DNA of 64,000 nt, taken from contig NZ_QSFA01000012.1 in NCBI RefSeq assembly GCF_003467125.1, positions 28,493 to 92,492 of the forward strand. Direction: 5' to 3'. Of the stretch, positions 23,262 through 30,528 are shown in pieces. Numbering within the stretch: the first letter of the stretch is position 1; each line of letters opens with the position of its first letter. The notes under the pieces were generated by a model that searched no databases, was not told the DNA's origin, and saw only the letters and a program-made list of their open reading frames with translations. The position numbers and the translations under genes are program-made. Source of the stretch: Megasphaera sp. AM44-1BH. GTDB taxonomy: Bacteria > Bacillota > Negativicutes > Veillonellales > Megasphaeraceae.

Positions 23262-24143
23262 TCAGGCTCTGAGCTCACTGATAAGGGTAGATCCCAGAAT
23301 GAGGACAGCACCAATTATCGTGCTGACAGCCAGCGGTTCCTGTAAAAACAAGGCCGACAGAAATACAGCGACAATCGGGTCAATATAGGTCAGGATAGCT
23401 ACGGTCTGTGCTTTTAAATATCCCATAGCGCCAAAAAATAAGGAGTAGGCAAAGCCTGTAACAAACAGACTCAGTACGAGAAGCAGGAATAACTGGAAAG
23501 GCGTACAGGACAAGGCAGACCAGTTTTCCGTAATAAGCGTATAGGGCAGCAGGACTACGGCAGCTGCAGCCAGCTGGATAATGGTTTTATCATAAGCCGA
23601 AATAGGAGAAAATTTCTTATTGCACACGATAACAGAAGCATAAAATACCGCTGCACCAAGCGCAAAAAAGACTCCTGACAAGTCCGTAATGTCCGATAAC
23701 CCGTTTTCAAAAATACCGCTGACGAACATCATCCCCAGAAGGGCCAGCAGCACACAAACAACCTTTCGTGCCGTAAGGGTTTCGTGTAGCAGCACAGGAG
23801 ATACGAGAATCACGAATACCGGTGCCATATAATAGCAGATAGAGGCAATGGCCAACGTCGTGTGACGGAACGCCTCAAATAGTAAAATCCAGTTAATACC
23901 GATACAAATGCCGGAAATAATCAGCAATTTCAGGTTATCGCGGATCTGCTCCTTTGACATGGGCATATGACGGAACCGGACCAATAAAAATAAGAACGCC
24001 GCCCCTAATGAAGCCCGGCTGAGTGCTATAATGCTGGATGGCAGGGGAATATAATGAACGAACAATCCCACTGTCCCAAAGGCAAACATAGAAAAAATAA
24101 GATACCCTCTGGCATGTGATTCCAATGAATACACCTTCCCCAC
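23262..24143 (-). CDS. EamA/DMT-family transporter
   Basis: A 293-residue inner-membrane protein made of two EamA repeats, ten predicted segments. The N-terminal repeat has RASLGAAFLFLLVRF near residue 43 and ESFRHTTLAIASICYY-like sequence (here EAFRHTTLAIASICYY) near residue 90. The second repeat ends GYLKAQTVAILTYIDPIVAVFLSALFLQEPL near residue 245. Such proteins usually export amino acids or metabolites. The start codon is a GTG at 24143. A second GTG three codons later is possible, so the exact start is uncertain. Confidence 0.85.
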   Translation of the reverse strand: MGKVYSLESHARGYLIFSMFAFGTVGLFVHYIPLPSSIIALSRASLGAAFLFLLVRFRHMPMSKEQIRDNLKLLIISGICIGINWILLFEAFRHTTLAIASICYYMAPVFVILVSPVLLHETLTARKVVCVLLALLGMMFVSGIFENGLSDITDLSGVFFALGAAVFYASVIVCNKKFSPISAYDKTIIQLAAAAVVLLPYTLITENWSALSCTPFQLFLLLVLSLFVTGFAYSLFFGAMGYLKAQTVAILTYIDPIVAVFLSALFLQEPLAVSTIIGAVLILGSTLISELRA

Positions 24144-24204
24144 CCCTTCTTGAACCAGAACGATTCGCGCTCGATTCTTTAAAAACTATATTAATTATAT
24201 AATT

Positions 24205-24258
24205 AAAAAACGCCCTTCTGACCGGCAGGATTGCCCATATCCTGTCAGCCAGAAGGGA
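24205..24258 (-). terminator. Terminator after the orphan membrane-domain gene
   Basis: The 19-base arms CCCTTCTGRC... pair with a few mismatches (24210-24228 with 24236-24254), followed on the minus strand by GTTTTTT. Confidence 0.75.
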
Positions 24259-24303
24259 AACACCGATTGTACTGTACATACGGTGCCGTCACGATACCTG
24301 TTC

Positions 24304-25134
24304 TTACTTATCCATTCCATCCGGTATCTGCTGTTCCATCACCTTGGTCGTCTGATGCCAGGCACGGAAAAAATAGGTCTGGGGAATCAGGCTTTTTGGC
24401 AGATATATGGCCAGTATCACAAAGGTAAGGAAGAAAATCAGAACACTGGCATTTCGCTTGAGTGTCGGAAGAGAAATAAAAATCTTTGCATTAAACTTAA
24501 AAATAAAATATCCCAGGAAATAGTAAAAGACGACTATCCCCACGACCATAGGCCATCCTAAATCCGTACATACTTGTTGTACATACGCTCCCAATGATTC
24601 AGTACGTAATGTAAGGATTGCCTGTTCGGTTATACAAGTCCCATAGAGGGAAAAATGTATGACCTGACATAAGGGAATAAACATCAGGAGTTGTGATAAT
24701 ATGGTCGTGCAGGACTGAAAAAGACGGCAATGCCTGCGTCCGGCAGTCAGCTGCTGCGCTGACATCAGAAACAGTGCAGCATAGCAGCCAAACAATATAT
24801 CCGCCATGGGATCCAGTCTGGGAGCACCCTCACGCTGGAGATACATCAGCAGTGGCGTAGTCAGGGCCCAGCTCATGCCCGTAAGGAATTGTGTCAGCCA
24901 GAGCCGGGAAAGAAGGGTCTTGCCGCTGATCTGCTGTACGACATAAAACAGCAGCATCGGAGGTATCAGCTGTCTCGTAGCCAGGCTCACATCATGGATA
25001 TCCTGCCCTGTCGATGTGCCATAATACAAAAGGAAACAGGCGGCATACAAGAGCAGGCATTGTGCAATAAAGCGTATATTCTGGTTGCGTGAAGTACGTG
25101 GTGTATTGTCAGGTATGTTCTCAGTCATGTACAT
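24304..25134 (-). CDS. Integral membrane protein resembling the membrane half of a PEtN-transferase/sulfatase
   Basis: A 276-residue protein with about seven hydrophobic segments and a short polar end. The stretch GTCITEQAILTLRTESLGAY near residue 165 and the end LIPQTYFFRAWHQTTK resemble the membrane domain that precedes the catalytic alkaline-phosphatase-fold domain in phosphoethanolamine transferases. The protein stops there, and a terminator follows, so no catalytic domain is present. It may be a stand-alone membrane partner or a remnant. The start at 25134 has AAAGGA six bases upstream, and 35 upstream codons are rejected. The resemblance is from memory and uncertain. Confidence 0.5.
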   Translation of the reverse strand: MYMTENIPDNTPRTSRNQNIRFIAQCLLLYAACFLLYYGTSTGQDIHDVSLATRQLIPPMLLFYVVQQISGKTLLSRLWLTQFLTGMSWALTTPLLMYLQREGAPRLDPMADILFGCYAALFLMSAQQLTAGRRHCRLFQSCTTILSQLLMFIPLCQVIHFSLYGTCITEQAILTLRTESLGAYVQQVCTDLGWPMVVGIVVFYYFLGYFIFKFNAKIFISLPTLKRNASVLIFFLTFVILAIYLPKSLIPQTYFFRAWHQTTKVMEQQIPDGMDK

Positions 25135-25218
25135 TGATGTTCCTTTAAAAACTACATAGTATAGGCTTATTATACCATGACAAAAGCATAATGAAAATAT
25201 GCAGACCATAAAATAAAC

Positions 25219-25247
25219 TTGACGATATAAATAATTCATGTTATACT
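25219..25247 (+). promoter_or_regulatory. Promoter of tRNA-Ser
   Basis: TTGACG (25219-25224) and TATACT (25242-25247) with a 17-bp spacer, 30 bases before the mature tRNA 5' end. Confidence 0.7.
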
Positions 25248-25276
25248 ACATTAGTATTGCATGTTAAGTATTACAT

Positions 25277-25365
25277 GGAGCGGTATCGAAGTGGTCATAA
25301 CGGGGCTGACTCGAAATCAGTTAGGCCGAAAGGTCTCGTGGGTTCGAATCCCACCCGCTCCGCCA
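25277..25365 (+). tRNA. tRNA-Ser (CGA)
   Basis: Full cloverleaf with 7-bp acceptor GGAGCGG/CCGCTCC, anticodon stem GCTGA/TCAGT, loop CTCGAAA with anticodon CGA at 25312-25314 (reads UCG), a long variable arm (TAGGCCGAAAGGTCT) typical of serine tRNA, T-arm GTGGG-TTCGAAT-CCCAC, and an encoded CCA. Confidence 0.97.
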
Positions 25366-25368
25366 GAT

Positions 25369-25417
25369 AAAAAGCGCACTCATAAGCCATTAACGAAGCT
25401 TATGGGTGCGCTTTTTC
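25369..25417 (+). terminator. Terminator after tRNA-Ser
   Basis: Arms AAAAAGCGCACTCATAAGC and GCTTATGGGTGCGCTTTTT pair with one G-U, ending in a T-run a few bases after the CCA end. Confidence 0.9.
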
Positions 25418-25532
25418 TATGTCCGGAATACGGAGTTACTTTTATCCCATTCTTCTGTATTCTTTGTTTCTATCTTTTATTTCATTACATTTAATAGTAT
25501 GATAGACATAGATATTGTCAGGAGGGATTACT

Positions 25533-26450
25533 ATGAATACTGATATGGTGACCCAATTAATTCCCGGACATGGGTTGAAACTAAAAGGCCGGGAATTACA
25601 AAATTATATCACAGCTGAAGTAAAGCGGATGCGGGCCGGGGAAAAAGATTACCACTTGACCATCCCTACAGGATGGGAAAAGTCGGAACGTACGATTAAC
25701 GATATCGTAGTTGAAGAATTCCGTACAACATCCCGGTCCAATCTCGTTCTGCTGCAGTTCCATGGTGGCGGTTATACCGGTGCCATGCACGATAAGTGGC
25801 GAGTCAGCGCGATTCTGCAAGCATCCCTTGTTAATGCCAAAGTTGCTTATTGTGTAAATTACCGGCTGGCACCAACTTATGTATATCCGGCTGCATTAGA
25901 GGATGCTCTTGCTGTTTATAATTATATTTTAGAACAGGGGACAGATGCAAAGGACATCATCCTTATTGGCGATTCTGCCGGTGCCAACCTGGCCATTGAA
26001 ACAGTGATGTTTCTTCGGGATCACAATATTAGTCTTCCCCGTGTTTTGCTTCTGCAGTCTCCCTGGGTGGATTTAGGTACCAGCCAGGCATCGCGAACGA
26101 GTAATAGAGAAAAAGATCAGATTTTAGGCCGTACTGCTCCACTGTATCCGGAAATACTGAAACCATCTTATGCCGGCAGCCTTTCAGTAGATGATCCACA
26201 CCTTTCCCCCATCAACGGTAATCTGGCCGGTCTGCCACCCATGCTCATCCAGACCGGGGGCAATGAAATATTTCTCAGCGAAGATGAAGAATTTGCCCAT
26301 AAAGCCGCCCATGCAGGCGTGCATGTTACACTAAGCATATATCCCGGGATGCCACATAATTTCGGTATCTGTTTACCTGAATTAGAAGAATCCGTACAAT
26401 CAGAATACGAAATCAGAGATTTTGTCCGTCATTATACAGAGAATAACTGA
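25533..26450 (+). CDS. Alpha/beta-hydrolase, HSL-type esterase
   Basis: A 305-residue cytoplasmic hydrolase of the hormone-sensitive-lipase family acting on short acyl esters or amides. The oxyanion motif HGGGY is near residue 77. The nucleophile elbow is IGDSAGAN with Ser near residue 150, NYRLAPTYVYPAALEDA precedes it, GGNEIFLSEDEEF near residue 248 holds the acidic residue, and the His is in PGMPHNFG near residue 280. The start at 25533 follows AGGAGGG. Monocistronic, convergent with the QueG-like gene, with no link to neighbours that I can see. Confidence 0.88.
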   Translation: MNTDMVTQLIPGHGLKLKGRELQNYITAEVKRMRAGEKDYHLTIPTGWEKSERTINDIVVEEFRTTSRSNLVLLQFHGGGYTGAMHDKWRVSAILQASLVNAKVAYCVNYRLAPTYVYPAALEDALAVYNYILEQGTDAKDIILIGDSAGANLAIETVMFLRDHNISLPRVLLLQSPWVDLGTSQASRTSNREKDQILGRTAPLYPEILKPSYAGSLSVDDPHLSPINGNLAGLPPMLIQTGGNEIFLSEDEEFAHKAAHAGVHVTLSIYPGMPHNFGICLPELEESVQSEYEIRDFVRHYTENN

Positions 26451-26481
26451 CACCAACGCCAAAAAAGCACCTTTCAACCTG

Positions 26482-27435
26482 TCACGTCCGATTGCCCAGG
26501 GAACGGGCGGCGCATCGTTTTAGTGTTTTAGCTTCGTCCGCAGCGATATGATAGTCCGTATAGGGTATAACCTTCTCTTGGATAAATGTCTCTGATTGCG
26601 CCAGTAATTTTTCTGGTTGCAGCTGGGGAGCCAGTTCTTCCAGTCCGGGGTAGGCGTCGCCTTGATTCCAATCATGCTGCCGGTTATAGGGACAAATGTC
26701 CTGACAACTGTCACACCCACAGATCCAGGTGCCGCAGTTCTTATCATCCAGCCCGGGTGAGAGTTCCCCTTTGGCAAAAGTAGTAATAAAAGAGACGCAT
26801 TCCAGTGGGCTCATGGTAAACGGTCCTTTCAGGGCTCCGCTGGGGCAATGCGCTTGACATAAATGACAGCTTTCGGCACATGGCCGTATATCCGGTACAT
26901 GATGACACCAGGCCTTCTGGTCTGTCACATACCCCACCAGCTCCACAAAAGAGCCTTTTTTCGTATAGAAAAAATTATTTTTACGAATAATCCCCAGGCC
27001 CGCCATCATGGCCGCATACCGCAAGGGACCAATGCTGCGATGTCCAAATTGACTACCTCCTTCACAGCGGATTCCCTGCTCCTTAAACCACGTTTCAAAG
27101 TCTCTACGCGCAGCGAGACTCTCTTTACAGACACCATTACTGGGTGACAGGAAAAAAGCTTTACCATATTTTCCCCGCAACGAAGCGGGAAAGCGGTACT
27201 TGCCTAACCAATACGTACCAATGATTACCGATTTAGCCCAAGGGAACCGTTTCTTAATATTCGCAAAATCTCCCATTCTCTGATAAAAAAAGGCGCTGGA
27301 CGGAACTTTCTCTTCCCGTTCTTGTAACCGCTGTTGAAATCCATCCATATCATCTATCGGAATGATTCCACAATCATCAAAGCCACAGGCCAATGCCTTA
27401 TCGTAAATGACCTGCCCTAATTTATCCGTGTCCAT
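26482..27435 (-). CDS. QueG-like double 4Fe-4S cluster protein
   Basis: A 317-residue soluble protein of the epoxyqueuosine-reductase (COG1600) group. The ferredoxin-like part is complete: CAESCHLCQAHCPSGAL near residue 187 and CGCDSCQDICPYNRQ near residue 237. The N-terminal cobalamin-type domain aligns through GPLRYAAMMAGLGIIRKN near residue 140. True QueG has an Asp in the preceding D-T-x-P motif, but this protein reads RSIGP, with Ser at the Asp position. It is therefore probably a paralog with another reductive role. Start at 27435 follows AAGGAGAG. A perfect 16-bp palindrome lies in its promoter region and marR is next upstream. Confidence 0.75.
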   Translation of the reverse strand: MDTDKLGQVIYDKALACGFDDCGIIPIDDMDGFQQRLQEREEKVPSSAFFYQRMGDFANIKKRFPWAKSVIIGTYWLGKYRFPASLRGKYGKAFFLSPSNGVCKESLAARRDFETWFKEQGIRCEGGSQFGHRSIGPLRYAAMMAGLGIIRKNNFFYTKKGSFVELVGYVTDQKAWCHHVPDIRPCAESCHLCQAHCPSGALKGPFTMSPLECVSFITTFAKGELSPGLDDKNCGTWICGCDSCQDICPYNRQHDWNQGDAYPGLEELAPQLQPEKLLAQSETFIQEKVIPYTDYHIAADEAKTLKRCAARSLGNRT

Positions 27436-27460
27436 GTTTATCTCTCCTTCTCTTCTTGTA

Positions 27461-27476
27461 TCGTGTATATACACGA
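27461..27476. promoter_or_regulatory. Perfect palindrome TCGTGTATATACACGA, MarR operator candidate
   Basis: A 16-bp perfect dyad 26 bp upstream of the QueG-like ATG and 16 bp after the marR stop. A related sequence, TCGTGTATATGCACTA, lies at 27942-27957 just upstream of marR. Both have the size expected of MarR-family sites. Confidence 0.6.
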
Positions 27477-27492
27477 AAAATAAAAAATATAT

Positions 27493-27927
27493 CTATTCCA
27501 TTAGCTGGGCTAATAAATCTTCTAATTGGCTCATTTTCTTTTTCCCTAAGCGGGATTCCAATTGCTGCTGCGCTTGTTGCCAATATCCATAGGCCTGCGC
27601 AAACACGGCTTGTCCCTGCGCTGTCAGTTGAACGAGTCTTCGCCGCCCTGTAGAAGGGAGCGTTTCCATCAATCCTCGTTTCGTAAGCAGCGTAATATTC
27701 CGGGAAAGAGTCGTCCGGTCCAAATTCATGGTTAAGGCTAATTCTGTAATTGATAAAGGGCCTAATTCTTTACTATGCCAGAGAATAGAATACTGTTGCA
27801 CCGTAATCCCTGCTTCTTGCAAATACTTGTCGTATAAAGCCGTAACGGCCAAGGTAACTTGCCGTAAATTGAAGCAATGACATTGCCGTAAATGAAATTT
27901 CTTATTGGCATTACATTCTTGATTCAT
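27493..27927 (-). CDS. MarR-family transcriptional regulator with Cys-rich N-terminus
   Basis: A 144-residue winged-helix dimeric regulator. The DNA-binding part reads SITELALTMNLDRTTLSRNITLLTKRG (about residues 58-85), with the wing at PSTGRRRLVQLT. The N-terminus holds Cys5, Cys16 and Cys18 (ECNANKKFHLRQCHCF), a placement seen in thiol- or metal-sensing family members. Sensing by these residues is inference. It lies immediately upstream of the QueG-like gene on the same strand, and matching palindromes precede both genes, so it likely represses itself and its neighbour. Confidence 0.9.
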   Translation of the reverse strand: MNQECNANKKFHLRQCHCFNLRQVTLAVTALYDKYLQEAGITVQQYSILWHSKELGPLSITELALTMNLDRTTLSRNITLLTKRGLMETLPSTGRRRLVQLTAQGQAVFAQAYGYWQQAQQQLESRLGKKKMSQLEDLLAQLME

Positions 27928-27941
27928 GTTCTATCCTCTCA

Positions 27942-27957
27942 TCGTGTATATGCACTA
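27942..27957. promoter_or_regulatory. Second MarR operator candidate
   Basis: TCGTGTATATGCACTA, sharing the first ten bases and most of the second arm with the perfect palindrome at 27461. It lies 15 bases upstream of the marR start, in place for autoregulation. Confidence 0.5.
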
Positions 27958-28268
27958 TATTATCATCAGTCACCGATTTCGTCAAGAACCGGCCGGTTCT
28001 TTTTGCTATCTTTCATTTCGCCTTTTCCGTGTATCAGAAAAAATACAACAGGGAATCCTGCTTTTTCCACTTAGATTCTCTGCCGTAATCCTTTTTCCTG
28101 CCTATGCCCTGATTTCCGTGCCGTTCTTGAAGTTCACCCGGATGTCCCGGGTTTACCAACACAAAACACACCTGCCTCTTATCTATTCATCCATATAGCT
28201 CTCTGAGTGTGATATAATAAATGCATAAAAAATTCTGCATAGGGCAGTAAATCATCGAGGCATTCCTT
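27958..28268. other. Divergent spacer between marR and merR
   Basis: About 310 bases without a convincing gene. It must hold promoters for both regulators. A TATAAT at 28212-28217 upstream of the MerR gene is the clearest element. Short ORFs here lack ribosome-binding sites. Confidence 0.4.
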
Positions 28269-29087
28269 ATGAAATCGTATTATACAATAGGTGAAACGGC
28301 AAAACTACTAGGAGTGACAACACAGACCCTGCGGCATTATGAAAAAATCGGTATTTTACAACCCCGTAAAATAGATTCACATACGGGATACCGCTATTAC
28401 TCATTTGATCAGTTCCATATCATTGACCGGGTAAAATATCTTCAGGGATTAGGCCTGCATCTGAACGATATCGGCCAAATCATCAAAAAAGGGACCGTTG
28501 CCGGCCTTCTGCCTGCCCTGGAAAAAGAATGGCAGAAATCCTATCAGGAACTGGAACAGATTCAGAACCGCATCAAAGATATCGAATGGTACATCGAATA
28601 TTTTACCTATCTCAGTAAAATAGATGATTCCAGCATTTTGTATCATCTCCATCTGCCGGAACGCCATATCATCCAGGTACCCTGCTACGATACAGACGCC
28701 CTGGCCGATATGGAAATCCGCCTGGCGAAAGCCAAAGGTTCTTCCCGTCTCCATCACTTACCTTACCGGAGACAATATGGATATATTCTTTCTATTTCTG
28801 ATTTGTTCGCCAGCCGTTTTCATCCTACACAGTATTTTATTTATCTGAAACACCGCCCGGATCAGTATCTTCCAGAATATAAAAAGCTGCCTGCCGGCGA
28901 ATACATCTGTTTTCGCACCCAGATTCTAAAAGAACATTGGGATACGACACTGCTGCATAACTTTTTCTCTGATATGAATCGGCCGGAGCTTGCCCTGGCC
29001 CTGGAATTCGAAGATAATCTGGTTGAATATGAGGATGCCCAGTACGAAGTACAAATATATTCTCCTGAACAAAATCAAACTTTATAG
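28269..29087 (+). CDS. MerR-family regulator with effector-binding domain
   Basis: A 272-residue BmrR-like activator. The N-terminal winged helix reads YTIGETAKLLGVTTQTLRHYEKIGILQP (about residues 5-32), followed by TGYRYYSFDQFHIIDRV. A coiled-coil dimerisation helix spans about 80-115, and a C-terminal ligand-binding domain (about 120-270) is rich in aromatic residues and Glu/Asp. No Cys pattern for metal sensing is visible, so a small organic, possibly cationic, ligand is likely. It ends in its own terminator, and the next gene pair has a promoter with a 19-bp spacer, the hallmark of MerR-activated promoters. Confidence 0.88.
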   Translation: MKSYYTIGETAKLLGVTTQTLRHYEKIGILQPRKIDSHTGYRYYSFDQFHIIDRVKYLQGLGLHLNDIGQIIKKGTVAGLLPALEKEWQKSYQELEQIQNRIKDIEWYIEYFTYLSKIDDSSILYHLHLPERHIIQVPCYDTDALADMEIRLAKAKGSSRLHHLPYRRQYGYILSISDLFASRFHPTQYFIYLKHRPDQYLPEYKKLPAGEYICFRTQILKEHWDTTLLHNFFSDMNRPELALALEFEDNLVEYEDAQYEVQIYSPEQNQTL

Positions 29088-29178
29088 CAGGAATAAGGTT
29101 GTATGATATATCTTCTCCCTGATGCATACATTTTCTTTTGTAAAAGAGCTAAAAAGCATATTATCGATGAAACAATTG

Positions 29179-29219
29179 CAAGAATAGGCTGAGAATTTCC
29201 TCAGCCTATTCTTTTTTTG
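29179..29219 (+). terminator. Terminator of the merR gene
   Basis: Perfect 13-bp arms AGAATAGGCTGAG and CTCAGCCTATTCT around a short loop, followed by seven T. Confidence 0.9.
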
Positions 29220-29233
29220 CAACAAAAAATGAT

Positions 29234-29264
29234 TTGACTTGTTTCTTACCAGAAGGTTTATGCT
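29234..29264 (+). promoter_or_regulatory. Promoter with 19-bp spacer before the lyase/BCCT operon
   Basis: TTGACT (29234-29239) and TATGCT (29259-29264) are separated by 19 bp, too long for normal sigma-A use but standard for promoters remodelled by MerR-family activators. The spacer contains a weak dyad (CTT-ACCAG-AAG). The merR gene ends 150 bp upstream. Confidence 0.55.
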
Positions 29265-29324
29265 CTACTCATAGCAAAAACATCGTTTTGCAAGTACTAC
29301 TATTATTTTTAGGAGGATACCATC

Positions 29325-30515
29325 ATGAACCCATCTGTATCAAGAGAAACTCAAATTCTGTACGTCGGCAGTGAACCACAATTACCAGTAGAACATCCGG
29401 AAACGCCGCCTATCTATCCTTCGACGGCCAATATCATTCAGGACATGGATGATTACGACCGTGCTAACAAAGGAGAAAAGTATTATTATTGCCGCACAGC
29501 CAATCCAAACCGCGACGGCGTAGCCCAGGCCGTATCGTATCTTGAACATGGTGAACAGTCTCTGGTCTGCTCATCCGGCATGGCTGCTATTTCAACAACC
29601 ATCCTGTCGCTAGTCAAAGCTGGCGACCATATTATCACCAGCAATGCCATCTATGGGGAAACGATTGAATTATTTGATCGTATTGTAAAAAAATTTGGTG
29701 TTGAGGTGACTTATGTTGACCTGACCGATTCCGATGCCGTAGAACAGGCCATACAGAAAAATACGCGTCTCATCTATACAGAAATCATTACCAATCCGCT
29801 GATCCGCATCATCGATATCGATGCCATTACCCGTATCGCCCACAAAGCAGGGGCTCTTGTCGTCGTTGACAGCACATTTACGACACCATTTGCTATCTGT
29901 CCTCTCGAGCACGGTGCCGATATTGTCGTACACAGCATGACAAAATACTTCGGTGGTCACAGCGATATTACGGCCGGCTGCATTACCGGACCCAAAAAAT
30001 TGATGAAAAAAATCTATTCCGACTATCTTCTCTTCGGTGGCTGTCTGGATCCACAAAATTCCTGGCTTCTCCTTCGCAGTATCCGCACCATGGAAATGCG
30101 TGTCACCCGCCAGTTTGCCAATGCTCAGGCACTGGCTGAAGCCCTGCAAGCCGACCCGCATGTCCGCTATGTCAATTATCCGACTCTTCCCAACCACCCT
30201 CAGCATAAGTTGGCTGAAACATTACTGCCCCATGGCTGCGGTGCCATGCTCAGTTTCCGAGTGGAAGATGACCGGCAGAAAGTCAATGAATTCATGCACC
30301 GCTTGAAAGTAGTCAAATATCTGGGAACACTGGGCGGCTATCGGACGACCATCGCCCATCCTGCTACGGCATTCCGCTTTGACTTTACCCCGCAGCAGCT
30401 TCGAGATATGGGTATGGAAGAAGGTCTGATCCGTATTTCATCGGGCATAGAATCAACAGAAGACCTGATTGCTGATTTCAAACAGGCGTTATCCGTATTT
30501 GATACCGTAAGATAA
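29325..30515 (+). CDS. PLP-dependent trans-sulfuration-family lyase
   Basis: A 396-residue enzyme of the cystathionine gamma-synthase/methionine gamma-lyase family, cytoplasmic homotetramer. The PLP lysine is in HSMTKYFGGHSD near residue 207. The neighbouring-subunit phosphate site is YYCRTANPN near residue 56, and SSGMAAIS near residue 87 and DSTFTTPF near residue 183 are typical. The substrate-site motif reads IYGETIELF, with Glu where methionine gamma-lyase has a catalytic Cys (Y-G-C-T). Specificity is therefore open: cystathionine, methionine, homocysteine or an S-alkyl analogue. AGGAGG precedes the ATG. It is cotranscribed with a BCCT transporter 13 bases downstream. Confidence 0.88.
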   Translation: MNPSVSRETQILYVGSEPQLPVEHPETPPIYPSTANIIQDMDDYDRANKGEKYYYCRTANPNRDGVAQAVSYLEHGEQSLVCSSGMAAISTTILSLVKAGDHIITSNAIYGETIELFDRIVKKFGVEVTYVDLTDSDAVEQAIQKNTRLIYTEIITNPLIRIIDIDAITRIAHKAGALVVVDSTFTTPFAICPLEHGADIVVHSMTKYFGGHSDITAGCITGPKKLMKKIYSDYLLFGGCLDPQNSWLLLRSIRTMEMRVTRQFANAQALAEALQADPHVRYVNYPTLPNHPQHKLAETLLPHGCGAMLSFRVEDDRQKVNEFMHRLKVVKYLGTLGGYRTTIAHPATAFRFDFTPQQLRDMGMEEGLIRISSGIESTEDLIADFKQALSVFDTVR

Positions 30516-30528
30516 GGCGGTGATACCT

